From JANQPC01 sp039208375 (lineage in GTDB: Bacteria; Pseudomonadota; Alphaproteobacteria; Rhodobacterales; Rhodobacteraceae): a stretch of 64,000 nucleotides of DNA. The notes under the pieces are model-generated. The model worked only from the letters and a program-made list of their open reading frames with translations. It was not told where the DNA came from and ran no database searches. The position numbers were made by a program, and so were the translations under genes. The stretch lies in NCBI GenBank assembly GCA_039208375.1, contig JBCCRC010000001.1, forward strand, positions 1 through 64,000, given 5' to 3'. Shown piece after piece: positions 25,608 through 34,221 of this stretch (positions within the stretch are counted from its first letter, which is position 1; each line of letters begins with the position of its first letter).

Positions 25608-26519
25608 CTAGCCCTCTTCTTCCGCAGCGAACTTGAGCCGGCGGGAGCGTGCCTCTTGCCAGCGGGTGAAGGCAAACATGCCGAGCGTGAGCACCATCAG
25701 AAGCATTAGAAGGTAGTTTGACATCGCGGCCGCCTCGCCAAGTTCGCGGAACTCGCGCGCCGTGCGGGCGATGCGCAGGGCGAGGATTTCGGTGGAAAGC
25801 CCAGGGCCCCCGCCGGTGAGCACAAGGATCACTTCGAGCACTTTGAAGGCATCAATAAGCCGCAACAGCATTGTCACGATCAGAACCGGCATCATGAGGG
25901 GCAGCTTGATGTGCACGATTTGTTGCCAGCCTGTGGCGCCATCGATGCGCGCGGCCTCTAGCGTAGAGCGCGGCAGCGATTGCAGGGCGGCGAGCGACAG
26001 GATGAAGATGAAGGGCGTCCACTGCCAGATATCGGCGATGATCACCGACAAAAGCGGGTTCTGCCCTAGCCAATCCACCGACGGTAACCCGATACTTTCG
26101 AGGAAGCGGTTAAACGTGCCGTAGGTGGCATGGAACATGTAGCGCCAGACAAGGCCTACTACGACGGGTGCGATCATCATCGGCAAGATGAACAGCGTGC
26201 GGAGAACCGACATGCCGCGAATTTTCCGGTCCAACAACAAGGCGAGCCCAACGCCCAGAACCATCTCGACGGCAACAACCGTGAACGCGAAAACCAGTGT
26301 GATCCAGAAGCTTGTGTGGAAGGCGGTGTCGGCCAGCAGTTTGATGTAGTTTCCCAGGCCAATGTACTCGGCCTCACCCAAATTCTGGCTTGGATCCCAG
26401 TCGTGGAAGCTACCCCAGATCATATAGCCGATGGGGTAAAACAGCGCGAGGATCATCACCAGGCCGGCGGGTGCCACGAATAGGTAGGGCGTGAGGCGGT
26501 TCAATGCGGTGCGGGGCAC
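25608..26519 (-). CDS. carbohydrate ABC transporter permease, MalF type
   Basis: A 303-aa permease with six helices and the EAA loop LEAARIDGATGWQQIVHIKLPLMMP. The start is GTG at 26519 with AAGGAAGG eight bases upstream. It pairs with the MalG-type gene downstream. The 109-base gap from the binding-protein gene holds two RNA stem-loops. Confidence 0.93.
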   Translation of the reverse strand: MPRTALNRLTPYLFVAPAGLVMILALFYPIGYMIWGSFHDWDPSQNLGEAEYIGLGNYIKLLADTAFHTSFWITLVFAFTVVAVEMVLGVGLALLLDRKIRGMSVLRTLFILPMMIAPVVVGLVWRYMFHATYGTFNRFLESIGLPSVDWLGQNPLLSVIIADIWQWTPFIFILSLAALQSLPRSTLEAARIDGATGWQQIVHIKLPLMMPVLIVTMLLRLIDAFKVLEVILVLTGGGPGLSTEILALRIARTAREFRELGEAAAMSNYLLMLLMVLTLGMFAFTRWQEARSRRLKFAAEEEG

Positions 26520-26547
26520 GGGGCTGGCCTTCCTTGCGCGGAAATCA

Positions 26548-26581
26548 GCTTCCGGCCGCTAAAACGTATCCGGCCGGAAGC
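26548..26581 (-). terminator. 11-bp stem-loop after the binding-protein gene
   Basis: GCTTCCGGCCG (26548-26558) and CGGCCGGAAGC (26571-26581) form a perfect 11-bp stem with a 12-base loop. There is no T-run, so it more likely protects the upstream message or causes partial read-through than stops transcription fully. Confidence 0.7.
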
Positions 26582-26590
26582 GAGGGAGGG

Positions 26591-26616
26591 GCCCGCGCCG
26601 CAAATGCAGCGCGGGC
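26591..26616 (-). terminator. second stem-loop after the binding-protein gene
   Basis: GCCCGCGC (26591-26598) pairs with GCGCGGGC (26609-26616) around a ten-base loop, directly after the binding-protein stop and before the 11-bp stem. Confidence 0.65.
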
Positions 26617-26628
26617 TGGCACCTGGCA

Positions 26629-27963
26629 TCACTGCCAGATGTAGTAGCCTTCCTCTTCCATCAGCGCGCGTGTACGCTCCGCGATGCCGTCCAGCGCGGC
26701 CTGGATATCCAGGTCGTCTGTCAGCACCTCGCTCATGGTCGTTCCGATATCGTCGTTGATCCGGCCCCAGGCCGGGATGATCGGGCGCCAATCGGGATCC
26801 GCAAATTCAAGCGCTTCGCCGAACGTTGCAGACCAAGGCTTGGCCGCGTTCAGATCGGCGTCCTGGTAGGTTGAGAAGCGCGAAGGGTTGCCGCCCGCCA
26901 TTGCCGTCAAAAGGTCACCCTCTTTCGAAGTCAGCCACTGCATCAGCAAGAATGCCGCTTCCTTGTGCTCGGCATTGGCCGGAATGCCCAGCCCGAAGCC
27001 GCCGGTCTGCGACGCGGCGCGCGTGCCCACGGGATGTGCGGCCCAGCCGACATTGCCGGCAACCGTCGAACGGCTTTCATCCTCGAAGGTTGAGGCAAAG
27101 GCGATGCTGTCTAGGAACATCGCAGCCTGGCCTTGCGCAAACGCGTTCGCCGCTTCTGCCGGACCAAAGGCCGAAGAGCCCTCGGGCCCGCAATCGACGA
27201 TCTGCTTCAACGCCTCAGCGGCTGCAACGCCGGCTTCGTTGTTGATGATCGGGCTCCATGCCTCGTCAAACACACGGCCACCCAGGGGAGCGAGGTGCAA
27301 GAGGAACGCATGGCTCGCCTGGTGGCCGGATGCCGCCCGTGAGGCGACACCGCCCATGCCGGGCTCCAGCTCGGGGATCTGGCAGGCAAGCTCGAGGAAC
27401 GCGTCGTAATCCGTAGGCACTTCCAAGCCGTGCTTCTCGAAAATGTCCGTGCGGTAGTAGAGGACCGACGTCTCTGATCCGAAGGGCAGGCCATAGAGCG
27501 AACCAGTTGGGCCAGGCAGATAGCCCTTTTCGCCGCCTGCAACGCCTATGTTCTGCACATAACCGTCAATCAGATCCTCTGGATCGTAGTTCGGGTCCGC
27601 AAGGCGCGGGTCCATGAAGTATTTCGCGAGGTTTTCGAGCTGATCGGCGTACACATAGTCGGCTTTCGAGAACACCACGTATGAGATTAGATCATAAGCG
27701 CCCTCATCCAGCGCCAGTTCCAGCGTCTGCCGCTCGCGCATGTCGAGATACGGCAGCATGTCGACCTCAACCTCGATCCCAGTTTGGGCGGTAAACTCTG
27801 GCAGCACTTCCATCACCGCGTTGTAGTGCGGGTGGGCGGGGAAGTTGACCACGAGGGTGGTGCCCGCATACTCGGCGTAAGGCCCGCCATGGCCTTCGGC
27901 GTGAACGGCGCCGGCGAGCGCCAGCCCGGCCATCACACTCGTTGTCGTTAGCAATTTCAGCAT
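26629..27963 (-). CDS. extracellular solute-binding protein, family 1
   Basis: A 444-aa periplasmic sugar-type binding protein. The signal peptide is MLKLLTTTSVMAGLALAGAVHA, cleaved before EGHGG. The start at 27963 has GGAGG just upstream. Regions near TGSLYGLPFGSETSVLYYRTDIFEKHGL and LLMQWLTSKEGDLL are typical of family 1 binding proteins for carbohydrates. The ligand cannot be read from sequence. Neighbouring kinase, aldolase and phosphatase genes suggest a sugar, polyol or sugar acid. Confidence 0.93.
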   Translation of the reverse strand: MLKLLTTTSVMAGLALAGAVHAEGHGGPYAEYAGTTLVVNFPAHPHYNAVMEVLPEFTAQTGIEVEVDMLPYLDMRERQTLELALDEGAYDLISYVVFSKADYVYADQLENLAKYFMDPRLADPNYDPEDLIDGYVQNIGVAGGEKGYLPGPTGSLYGLPFGSETSVLYYRTDIFEKHGLEVPTDYDAFLELACQIPELEPGMGGVASRAASGHQASHAFLLHLAPLGGRVFDEAWSPIINNEAGVAAAEALKQIVDCGPEGSSAFGPAEAANAFAQGQAAMFLDSIAFASTFEDESRSTVAGNVGWAAHPVGTRAASQTGGFGLGIPANAEHKEAAFLLMQWLTSKEGDLLTAMAGGNPSRFSTYQDADLNAAKPWSATFGEALEFADPDWRPIIPAWGRINDDIGTTMSEVLTDDLDIQAALDGIAERTRALMEEEGYYIWQ

Positions 27964-27992
27964 GGTTTCCTCCCGGTTGCTGATTTTCGGCG

Positions 27993-29081
27993 TCAGAGCG
28001 CCTTTTCCGTTTTTGGATCGAAGAGGTGCAGCCCCTCGGGCCGCACCGCAAAGCGAAGCGTTTCGCCAAGGGCGATCGGCGTTTCGGATTTGATTTCCAC
28101 GGTGACGCGAGCCGGCCCGCAATCGCAGATGAGAACCGACTGGGCGCCGACATATTCTGAAACGACGACGCTCAGGTCGAAGGCGGCCTCCGCGGGCGCG
28201 TCAGGCTGATAGTCAAGGTCTGACGGGCGTATTCCAAGGGTTACCGAACGGCTTTCGGATGCTTCCGCGCGCGCGGCGAGGGCCTCAGGCAGCCGCAGCG
28301 AAAAACCCTCGCCAACGGCAAAAAGAGCGCCATCGCGGTGTTCCAGTAACGCGGCGAGAAAGTTCATCGGGGGCGATCCCAGAAACCCGGCGACAAATCG
28401 GTTTACGGGGTTCTTGAACAGCTCCGACGGTGTGCCTTGTTGCTGGATATGCCCGCCGTGCATCACAACGATCCTATCCGCCAAGGTCATCGCCTCGATC
28501 TGGTCGTGCGTCACGTAGACCATATTTTTTTCAACGTTCTGCCGCATCAGCGCGAGCTCGGCCCGCATCTGGCCGCGCAGCTTGGCGTCGAGGTTCGAGA
28601 GTGGCTCGTCAAACAGGAACGTGCTGGCATCTCGGCAGAGGGCGCGGCCCATGGCAACACGCTGGCGCTGGCCGCCCGAAAGCTCGCCTGGCTTGCGTGC
28701 CAGAAAATCCGACAGCCCAAGCATCGCAGCCACTTCGCGCACCTTGGTATCGATCTCCCCTTGCGGCCGCTTCTGGAGACGCAGCGAGAAAGACATATTC
28801 TTGGCGACGTTCATATGCGGATAGAGTGCGTAGTCCTGAAACACCATCGCGATGTCACGGTCCTTGGGATCAAGATCCTTGACCGATGCGCCGCCCATTA
28901 GGATATCGCCGTCAGACACGCTCTCTAGCCCTGCGAGCATGCGCAACGTCGTGGATTTTCCGCACCCCGACGGGCCTACGAGAACGGTGAATTCGTTCTC
29001 GCCCATCTCAAGATCGATCCCGTGCAACACCTCAACGGCGCCGTAGCGCTTCACCAGTTTTTGCAGGTGGATTTCGGGCAT
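27993..29081 (-). CDS. ABC transporter ATP-binding protein, UgpC/MalK type
   Basis: A 362-aa ATPase with Walker A GPSGCGKSTT, signature LSGGQRQRVAMGRA, Walker B FLFDEPLSNLD and the H-loop YVTHDQIEAMTLADR. A C-terminal OB-type regulatory domain begins near residue 240. It heads the leftward operon, 29 bases before the binding-protein gene, and is divergent from the GntR-type regulator. Confidence 0.94.
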   Translation of the reverse strand: MPEIHLQKLVKRYGAVEVLHGIDLEMGENEFTVLVGPSGCGKSTTLRMLAGLESVSDGDILMGGASVKDLDPKDRDIAMVFQDYALYPHMNVAKNMSFSLRLQKRPQGEIDTKVREVAAMLGLSDFLARKPGELSGGQRQRVAMGRALCRDASTFLFDEPLSNLDAKLRGQMRAELALMRQNVEKNMVYVTHDQIEAMTLADRIVVMHGGHIQQQGTPSELFKNPVNRFVAGFLGSPPMNFLAALLEHRDGALFAVGEGFSLRLPEALAARAEASESRSVTLGIRPSDLDYQPDAPAEAAFDLSVVVSEYVGAQSVLICDCGPARVTVEIKSETPIALGETLRFAVRPEGLHLFDPKTEKAL

Positions 29082-29110
29082 CGATTCCTCCCCGTGCCTA
29101 ATGGGCAGTT

Positions 29111-29124
29111 TTCTGTATCCAAAA
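29111..29124. promoter_or_regulatory. predicted GntR operator before the ABC operon
   Basis: TTCTGTATCCAAAA differs at one base from the site at 29901-29914. The core TATCCAAAA recurs at 29136-29144, 20 bases away, about two helical turns. Both lie in the gap between the ATPase and the GntR-type gene, so binding could control both. Confidence 0.65.
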
Positions 29125-29135
29125 CCGAAAGTAAA

Positions 29136-29144
29136 TATCCAAAA
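29136..29144. promoter_or_regulatory. second operator half-site, direct repeat
   Basis: TATCCAAAA is a direct repeat of 29116-29124 with a 20-base period. It is probably a second contact for the same regulator. Confidence 0.45.
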
Positions 29145-29198
29145 TTGCGCTAGGCGATCAGTATGTGTATGCTAGACCCGTTCGCAGGGTTTGATTTT

Positions 29199-29855
29199 AT
29201 GAATGAACAATCCCCACGCTCTGGCCGCGGCACTGCTGTTCAACGCATTGAGGCGGCATTGATGGAAGATATCGCCAGCGGCGCCTTAAAGCCGGGCGAG
29301 CGCCTCGATGAAGTGTCGCTCACAGAACGGTTCGGCGTGTCCCGCACCCCTGTGCGCGAGGCCCTGACCCGGTTGACGGCGCAGGATGTTCTGGTTCTTG
29401 GCGAAAAGCGTGGTGTGCGCGTGGCTGAGTATTCGCGTGAGGAATTGGCGCAAATCTTTGAAGCCATGCATGAAATCGAAGCCACTTGCGCGCGTATCGC
29501 TTCACAACGCCTGACGCTTCTCAGCCGGGCAGAGATTGAGCGGGCGCAGGCCGAGTGCGTTACTGCGGCGGAGAGTGGCGACTTTCGGGCGTACATGCGT
29601 GCCAACGAACGCCTTCACCAAGCGATTTATCGGGCAACCGGAAACCCATACATCGCCGAAATCGCCTCTGAGTTCCGGCGAAAGACGGGGCCGTTCCGCG
29701 CAAAGAAGTTCGCCACGCATGAAGATCTTATTGCCTCGGCCAAGAGCCACGAAGACCTGATAGCCGATATTTTTTCGGAGGATTCGAAAGCCGCGTCAGA
29801 CGGCATGCGCGCGCATATGACGGAGAGTTTCCTGCGAACACTGGAGGCGAACTAA
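29199..29855 (+). CDS. GntR-family transcriptional regulator, FCD subfamily
   Basis: A 218-aa regulator with an N-terminal winged HTH (GERLDEVSLTERFGVSRTPVREALTRL in two parts, about residues 30-60) and an all-helical FCD ligand domain with histidines at NERLHQAIYR and near THEDLIASAKSHEDLI that could bind metal. The ATG at 29199 is preferred over a longer start at 29163. It lies between two divergently arranged carbohydrate operons that both carry the same operator-like sequence, and is likely their local repressor. Confidence 0.92.
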   Translation: MNEQSPRSGRGTAVQRIEAALMEDIASGALKPGERLDEVSLTERFGVSRTPVREALTRLTAQDVLVLGEKRGVRVAEYSREELAQIFEAMHEIEATCARIASQRLTLLSRAEIERAQAECVTAAESGDFRAYMRANERLHQAIYRATGNPYIAEIASEFRRKTGPFRAKKFATHEDLIASAKSHEDLIADIFSEDSKAASDGMRAHMTESFLRTLEAN

Positions 29856-29900
29856 AGTCTGGATCCGCGTTAGGGCTTGCAACTGCATTCTTTTGAGTGC

Positions 29901-29914
29901 TTCTGTATACAAAA
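29901..29914. promoter_or_regulatory. predicted GntR operator before the catabolic operon
   Basis: TTCTGTATACAAAA is a near-palindrome around TGTATACA and matches 13 of 14 bases of 29111-29124. It ends 27 bases before the metallo-hydrolase start codon, a repressor position. Confidence 0.7.
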
Positions 29915-29941
29915 TGCGAGTCACCACCTGCGGAGGGCCCA

Positions 29942-30877
29942 ATGGGCGTTCAAGAGACGAAGATTTATCCGATCAATACAGGCTGGCTCGAAGCTGACCT
30001 GGGCACCTACATTTTCTGGAAGGGGCCTGCCGGAAAGAAATACTGGAACCCGGTCTACTGCCACTACGTGGATACTGGCGAACACAAAATCCTGATCGAT
30101 ACGGGGCTCTGCGACGAAGAGCGCGCGACCACCTACCACCACCAGTGCGACAAGCGCGGGTGCCTGCAGGTGCATGAGCATCTTGAGCAGAAGCTAGGTG
30201 TTCATCCCGATGAGATTGATGCCATCGTGTTTACCCATCTGCACTGGGATCACGTGCAGAACATGAAGGAATTCAAGAACGCCCGCTACATCGCCCCGAA
30301 GGCCGAGATCGAAATGGCGTTCAATCCGCTGCCGCTGTACTACCGCACCTACGAAAGCGGCTATCTTGACATTGAGCCGGCCTATACCGGCTGCGTGTTT
30401 GAAGCCGTTGCGGATGAATGCGAGGTGCTGCCCGGCATTACGATGTTCCCCACGCCGGGCCATTCCGTGGGCCACATGGCGGTGACGGTTGCAACGGCCA
30501 TGGGCGATATCGTGCTTGCGGGGGACGCAATCTTCGTAGAGCGCAACCTTGAGCCGAACCCCGACGAAGGCTGGCGCTACTGGGTGCCGGCGCGGTTCGT
30601 AAACTCCTACGAAGGCTGGAAATCGGTGGAAGAAATCGACAAGCGCGCCGATTACGTGCTGCCGTGTCACGATGAGGTTGCCAATGCCCGATCCGATGTG
30701 TTCCCTTACGAAGGCATGCCGCTCCGGAAACGGCGCCAGCACATTCCGGGGCTGAAGTTTTACTTCGGCGACATGCCTGCGGGCACCGTGGCCCACGCCG
30801 CGCCCGCGATGACAGAGGCTGAAGCCAAGACGTACCTTGCAGGCCTCAAGCACCCCAAGGATATGGCTGAAAGCTAA
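29942..30877 (+). CDS. metallo-beta-lactamase-fold hydrolase, lactonase-like
   Basis: A 311-aa MBL-fold enzyme. THLHWDHVQNM is the HxHxDH dinuclear metal motif, TPGHSVGHMAV the third histidine, LAGDAIF the bridging aspartate, and VLPCHDEV a C-terminal histidine. The spacing is like N-acyl homoserine lactonases (AttM/AiiA group), but a sugar-lactone or other ester substrate is more likely here. GGAGG precedes the ATG at 29942; a longer frame to 29897 covers the operator. First gene of the rightward operon. Confidence 0.85.
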   Translation: MGVQETKIYPINTGWLEADLGTYIFWKGPAGKKYWNPVYCHYVDTGEHKILIDTGLCDEERATTYHHQCDKRGCLQVHEHLEQKLGVHPDEIDAIVFTHLHWDHVQNMKEFKNARYIAPKAEIEMAFNPLPLYYRTYESGYLDIEPAYTGCVFEAVADECEVLPGITMFPTPGHSVGHMAVTVATAMGDIVLAGDAIFVERNLEPNPDEGWRYWVPARFVNSYEGWKSVEEIDKRADYVLPCHDEVANARSDVFPYEGMPLRKRRQHIPGLKFYFGDMPAGTVAHAAPAMTEAEAKTYLAGLKHPKDMAES

Positions 30878-30881
30878 TGGT

Positions 30882-31727
30882 ATGACCCGCCGGCTTGAAC
30901 AGCTTGCCGAGATCGCGGGCAGTTTCGAAGTCATCGTACTTGATCAATGGGGCGTGCTGCACGATGGCTCGGCCGCCTACCCCGGCGCGAAGGCGTGCCT
31001 CAGTGGCCTCAAGCAATCGGGCCAGCGGCTTGCCGTTTTGTCCAACTCCGGTAAGCGAGCGGCGTCAAATGCCGATCGGATTTCTGATATGGGCTTCGAT
31101 CCGGCGCTGTTTGACGTGGTTATGACGTCGGGTGAAGCACTCTGGCGCGATGTGGCAGAGGGCCGCGTGACAGAACACGCTTTGTTTCCCATCGAACGCG
31201 CTGAGGGCGATGCGGCGGCCTGGGCCGATGGGCTTAACGTAACCTTTACCGGAACGCTCGCAGCAGCCGATGCCGTGCTTCTCATGGGCTTGCCGGATGG
31301 GGAGGGGGAGGGGGCCTATGCCACGCTTCTTGGCAAGGCGAGGGCAGCCAGATTGCCAGTAATCTGCACAAACCCCGATCGTGCGTCGCCACGCGCCGAT
31401 GGCGGCATCGTCGTTTCCCCAGGCGCGCTGGCCCATGCCTACGCGGATCTTGGCGGCGACGTGCGCTTTTACGGCAAACCGCATCTGCCGGTCTTTCGCG
31501 CGCTGGAAGCAGCTCTCGGCGCTACGCCCGCCCAAATCCTGATGGTCGGCGACAGCCTTGAGCACGATGTGGCAGGCGGGCACAGCGCAGGGTGGGCCAC
31601 CGCCTTTGTGGAAGGCGGGCTTTATGCTGCAGAGTTTGCGGGCACCGATCCGGTTGGCACGCTGACGCGCATTGCCGAAGCGTCTGCGGCACCCATGCCA
31701 GACTATAGTATTGCGAGGCTGCAATGA
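30882..31727 (+). CDS. HAD-superfamily class IIA phosphatase
   Basis: A 281-aa HAD-IIA (NagD-like) hydrolase. Motif I is VLDQWGVLHDG, motif II VLSNSGKR, motif III lies near FYGKPHLPVF, and motif IV is MVGDSLEHDVAGG. It is expected to remove phosphate from a small metabolite. The ATG at 30882 lies four bases after the hydrolase stop, and the stop overlaps the next start. In the pathway it could recycle a phosphorylated intermediate or remove a dead-end product. Confidence 0.85.
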   Translation: MTRRLEQLAEIAGSFEVIVLDQWGVLHDGSAAYPGAKACLSGLKQSGQRLAVLSNSGKRAASNADRISDMGFDPALFDVVMTSGEALWRDVAEGRVTEHALFPIERAEGDAAAWADGLNVTFTGTLAAADAVLLMGLPDGEGEGAYATLLGKARAARLPVICTNPDRASPRADGGIVVSPGALAHAYADLGGDVRFYGKPHLPVFRALEAALGATPAQILMVGDSLEHDVAGGHSAGWATAFVEGGLYAAEFAGTDPVGTLTRIAEASAAPMPDYSIARLQ

Positions 31728-32695
31728 CCGTGAGCCATCCCCCGGATTTTGATGCGTTCCGCGCTCTCTCCGCGCGGCTTGGAAAAGATCCGCTGCGCGT
31801 ACAAGGGCCGGGCGGGAACACGTCGCTGAAAGACGGGCCTGTCATGTGGATCAAGGCGTCAGGCACCGAATTGGCCGACGCCGAGGTGCGGAGCGTTTTC
31901 GTGCCGGTGGACCATGTGCGGGCGCTTGCCGAAGCCCGCGGCCAGTCAGGCGATGGCAGCTGCAAAGGCACCGTGGTTGACCCAGAGATCGGCCTGCGCC
32001 CATCAATCGAAACGACGTTTCATGCCGCTCTCGATTGGCCGATCGTGGCGCACACCCATTCGATTGCGACGTTGGTACATGCCGCTGGCCCCGCGGGCCG
32101 CGCGGCCGCGCGGGAGAAACTTGCGGGCCTGCCCGCAGTTTTTGTGCCCTATGCCAAACCCGGGCTTCCCCTGACCGGCGAAATCGTTGCGCGCGCGCGC
32201 CCGGACACGCAGGTTTTCGTACTGGAGAACCACGGGCTGATTGTGACGGGTCAGACTACGACCGAGGTAGCGGCGGTGATAGAGGATGTTGAACAGTGTT
32301 TGGCCATGCCGCCGCGGGCCTTGGCCCCGGTCTCGCAAAGCGCGCCGCCACCCGATGGGTTTGACTGGGCAGAGGAAAGCTGGATCGCGAAGGACGCATG
32401 GGCGACGCAGCTTGCCGTGGGAGGATCGTACTACCCCGATCACGTCGTGTTCCTCGGCCCTGCCTTGCCAGTGGCACATACGGGCGATGCCCCGGCAGTG
32501 CTTCACGAAGGTTTGGGCATTGCGATCCGCAACGGCGCGACGCCATCGCAACGCGCAATGTTGCGTTGTCTCTCTGATTTTCTGTTACATCTGCCTGAGG
32601 ACTGGGTGCCTGAACCCATCGGGCCCGCAGCCGAGGCAGATCTGATGAATTGGGATGCCGAGAAATATCGCCAGGCCCTGGCCGCGCGGCAATGA
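31724..32695 (+). CDS. class II aldolase/adducin-family protein
   Basis: A 323-aa protein, longer than typical fuculose-phosphate aldolases. GPGGNTSLK is the phosphate loop, VAHTHSIATLVHAAG holds the zinc histidines and LENHGLIVTG the third. The C-terminal 110 residues are an extension seen in some members of the family. It overlaps the neighbouring genes by four bases on both sides, so HAD phosphatase, aldolase and kinase are translated together. Confidence 0.87.
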   Translation: MTVSHPPDFDAFRALSARLGKDPLRVQGPGGNTSLKDGPVMWIKASGTELADAEVRSVFVPVDHVRALAEARGQSGDGSCKGTVVDPEIGLRPSIETTFHAALDWPIVAHTHSIATLVHAAGPAGRAAAREKLAGLPAVFVPYAKPGLPLTGEIVARARPDTQVFVLENHGLIVTGQTTTEVAAVIEDVEQCLAMPPRALAPVSQSAPPPDGFDWAEESWIAKDAWATQLAVGGSYYPDHVVFLGPALPVAHTGDAPAVLHEGLGIAIRNGATPSQRAMLRCLSDFLLHLPEDWVPEPIGPAAEADLMNWDAEKYRQALAARQ

Positions 32696-33984
32696 CTGGC
32701 CTCGCCCTTGGCATAGATCTGGGCACCTCCGGCGTCCGGTCTGCGGTGCTCGATCCCAACGGCGATCTCGTCGCCATGGCCCGGGGCAGCTACGGCCCCG
32801 GCATCGATGACAGGCGCGATCCAATGCGATGGTGGGCGGGGGTGACCGATTGCCTCACAGCCCAGATGGACGCGTTGCGTGATGAAGGCGCCGATCCTGG
32901 AGGTATCACGGGCGTTGCAGTGGACGGCACGTCCGGCAGTGTTGTCTTGGCAGATGCCTCCCTGGCCCCGGTCACGCGCGCGCTGATGTATGACGATGCG
33001 GGATTTGACCGTGAGGCCGGGTTGATCGCCGGTGCGGCCCCCGAAACCCATGTGGCGCGTGGCCCGGGATCGGCGTTGGCCCGCACGCTGAAGCTTGTAG
33101 ACGAGGATTCTGCCGGAAGGGCGGCCCATCTTCTTCACCAGGCCGATTTCATTGCCGCGCGCCTTTTGGGAAAGGGCGGTTGGACAGACCTTAACAACGC
33201 CTTGAAGACGGGTGTTGATCCTGCGACCGGTGCATGGCCGGAATGGATGGCGCGGTTACCTATGCGCCCCACCCTCCTGCCACGCCCAGTGCCGCCCGGC
33301 GCGACCTTGGGGCCCGTGAAGCGAGAGGTCGCGCAGCAACTGGGCTTACCAGACAACACCACCGTTCACGCTGGAACGACGGATAGCATCGCGGCCTTCC
33401 TAGCAGCCGCGGCACCAGTTCCCGGGACTGCAGTTACGTCTCTCGGCACGACGCTTGCGGTGAAACTCTGCTCGGAAAAGCGAATCGATGATGTGGGGCT
33501 TGGTCTCTACGCGCACAGGGTTGGCGACGGCTGGCTGGTCGGCGGTGCATCGAACACCGGCGGGGGCGTACTGCAGCACTTTTTTTCCACGGTTGAGCTT
33601 GGCCGTCTCTCGGCCAAGATCGACCCAGCCGTTGAAAGCCACTTAGATTTTTACCCACTTCTTCGGCCGGGCGAACGATTTCCGATCAACGACCCCGACT
33701 TGGAGCCGCGCCTCGCGCCGAGACCCGCTGATGATGTCGTGTTTCTGCATGGGATGCTGGAGGGGATCGCACGCATCGAACGCCGCGCCTACGATGTGCT
33801 GGCCGGGCATGGCGCACCCCGGCCAGACCGGATTGTAACGGCGGGCGGCGGCGCGGGGAACAGGGTGTGGGCCGCCATCCGCGCGCGCGTTCTTGGTATT
33901 CCGGTGGTGGAAGCGGCGTTTACCGAAGCGGCCATCGGAGCTGCGCGACTGGCCGGCGGGCACCGATTGCCTTCCTTGGGATAA
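32692..33984 (+). CDS. FGGY-family carbohydrate kinase, D-ribulokinase-like
   Basis: A 430-aa sugar kinase with the N-terminal phosphate loop GIDLGTSGVRSAVLD, GVAVDGTSGSVVL, AGTTDSIAAFLAAAAP, AVTSLGTTLAVKL, VGGASNTGGGVLQHFF and the C-terminal TAGGGAGNRVW adenosine site. These blocks resemble, from memory, the cyanobacterial SePSK and plant XK-1 enzymes that phosphorylate D-ribulose, rather than xylulokinase or glycerol kinase. The start is ATG at 32692 inside the previous stop. It ends the operon. Confidence 0.85.
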   Translation: MTGLALGIDLGTSGVRSAVLDPNGDLVAMARGSYGPGIDDRRDPMRWWAGVTDCLTAQMDALRDEGADPGGITGVAVDGTSGSVVLADASLAPVTRALMYDDAGFDREAGLIAGAAPETHVARGPGSALARTLKLVDEDSAGRAAHLLHQADFIAARLLGKGGWTDLNNALKTGVDPATGAWPEWMARLPMRPTLLPRPVPPGATLGPVKREVAQQLGLPDNTTVHAGTTDSIAAFLAAAAPVPGTAVTSLGTTLAVKLCSEKRIDDVGLGLYAHRVGDGWLVGGASNTGGGVLQHFFSTVELGRLSAKIDPAVESHLDFYPLLRPGERFPINDPDLEPRLAPRPADDVVFLHGMLEGIARIERRAYDVLAGHGAPRPDRIVTAGGGAGNRVWAAIRARVLGIPVVEAAFTEAAIGAARLAGGHRLPSLG

Positions 33985-34055
33985 TGCCGGGCAGCGGGTG
34001 CGCGGCTGCGGTCACCCTAATTCGTCGCCAATGGCGGTGGCTCGGGCGAGATAGC

Positions 34056-34169
34056 TTAGAAAAAAAGTGGCGGCAGGGCGACGTAGTGCTCGGTGGCACC
34101 AGCGCTTAGAACGCAGAAAACCGTGATGATTAGCCCCGTAAGCGCGAGCAAATCCACTCTATCCGGCAT
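34056..34169 (-). CDS. possible 37-aa single-span membrane peptide
   Basis: MPDRVDLLALTGLIITVFCV is followed by a short polar tail. The sequence has one clear hydrophobic helix. GGAG lies eight bases before the ATG. There is no neighbour in the same direction close enough to suggest an operon, and no family is recognised. It may be chance. Confidence 0.3.
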   Translation of the reverse strand: MPDRVDLLALTGLIITVFCVLSAGATEHYVALPPLFF

Positions 34170-34195
34170 TGCGACTACTCCATGAGGGGCGCCAA

Positions 34196-34221
34196 GGGCC
34201 GGCGACAGAAGTCGCCGGTCC
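34196..34221. terminator. strong stem-loop in the convergent gap
   Basis: CCGGCGAC (34199-34206), loop AGAA, GTCGCCGG (34211-34218), extended by a G-U and two G-C pairs to 11 bp. No T-run follows on either strand. It could end the rightward kinase operon, or sit in a leader for the small leftward ORF. Confidence 0.5.

Noticed and set aside
22719..33984. Genomic island inserted at tRNA-Met
   Set aside because: The carbohydrate regulon starts right after the tRNA, but I see no integrase and no second copy of the tRNA 3' end at the far border; base composition looks like the neighbours.
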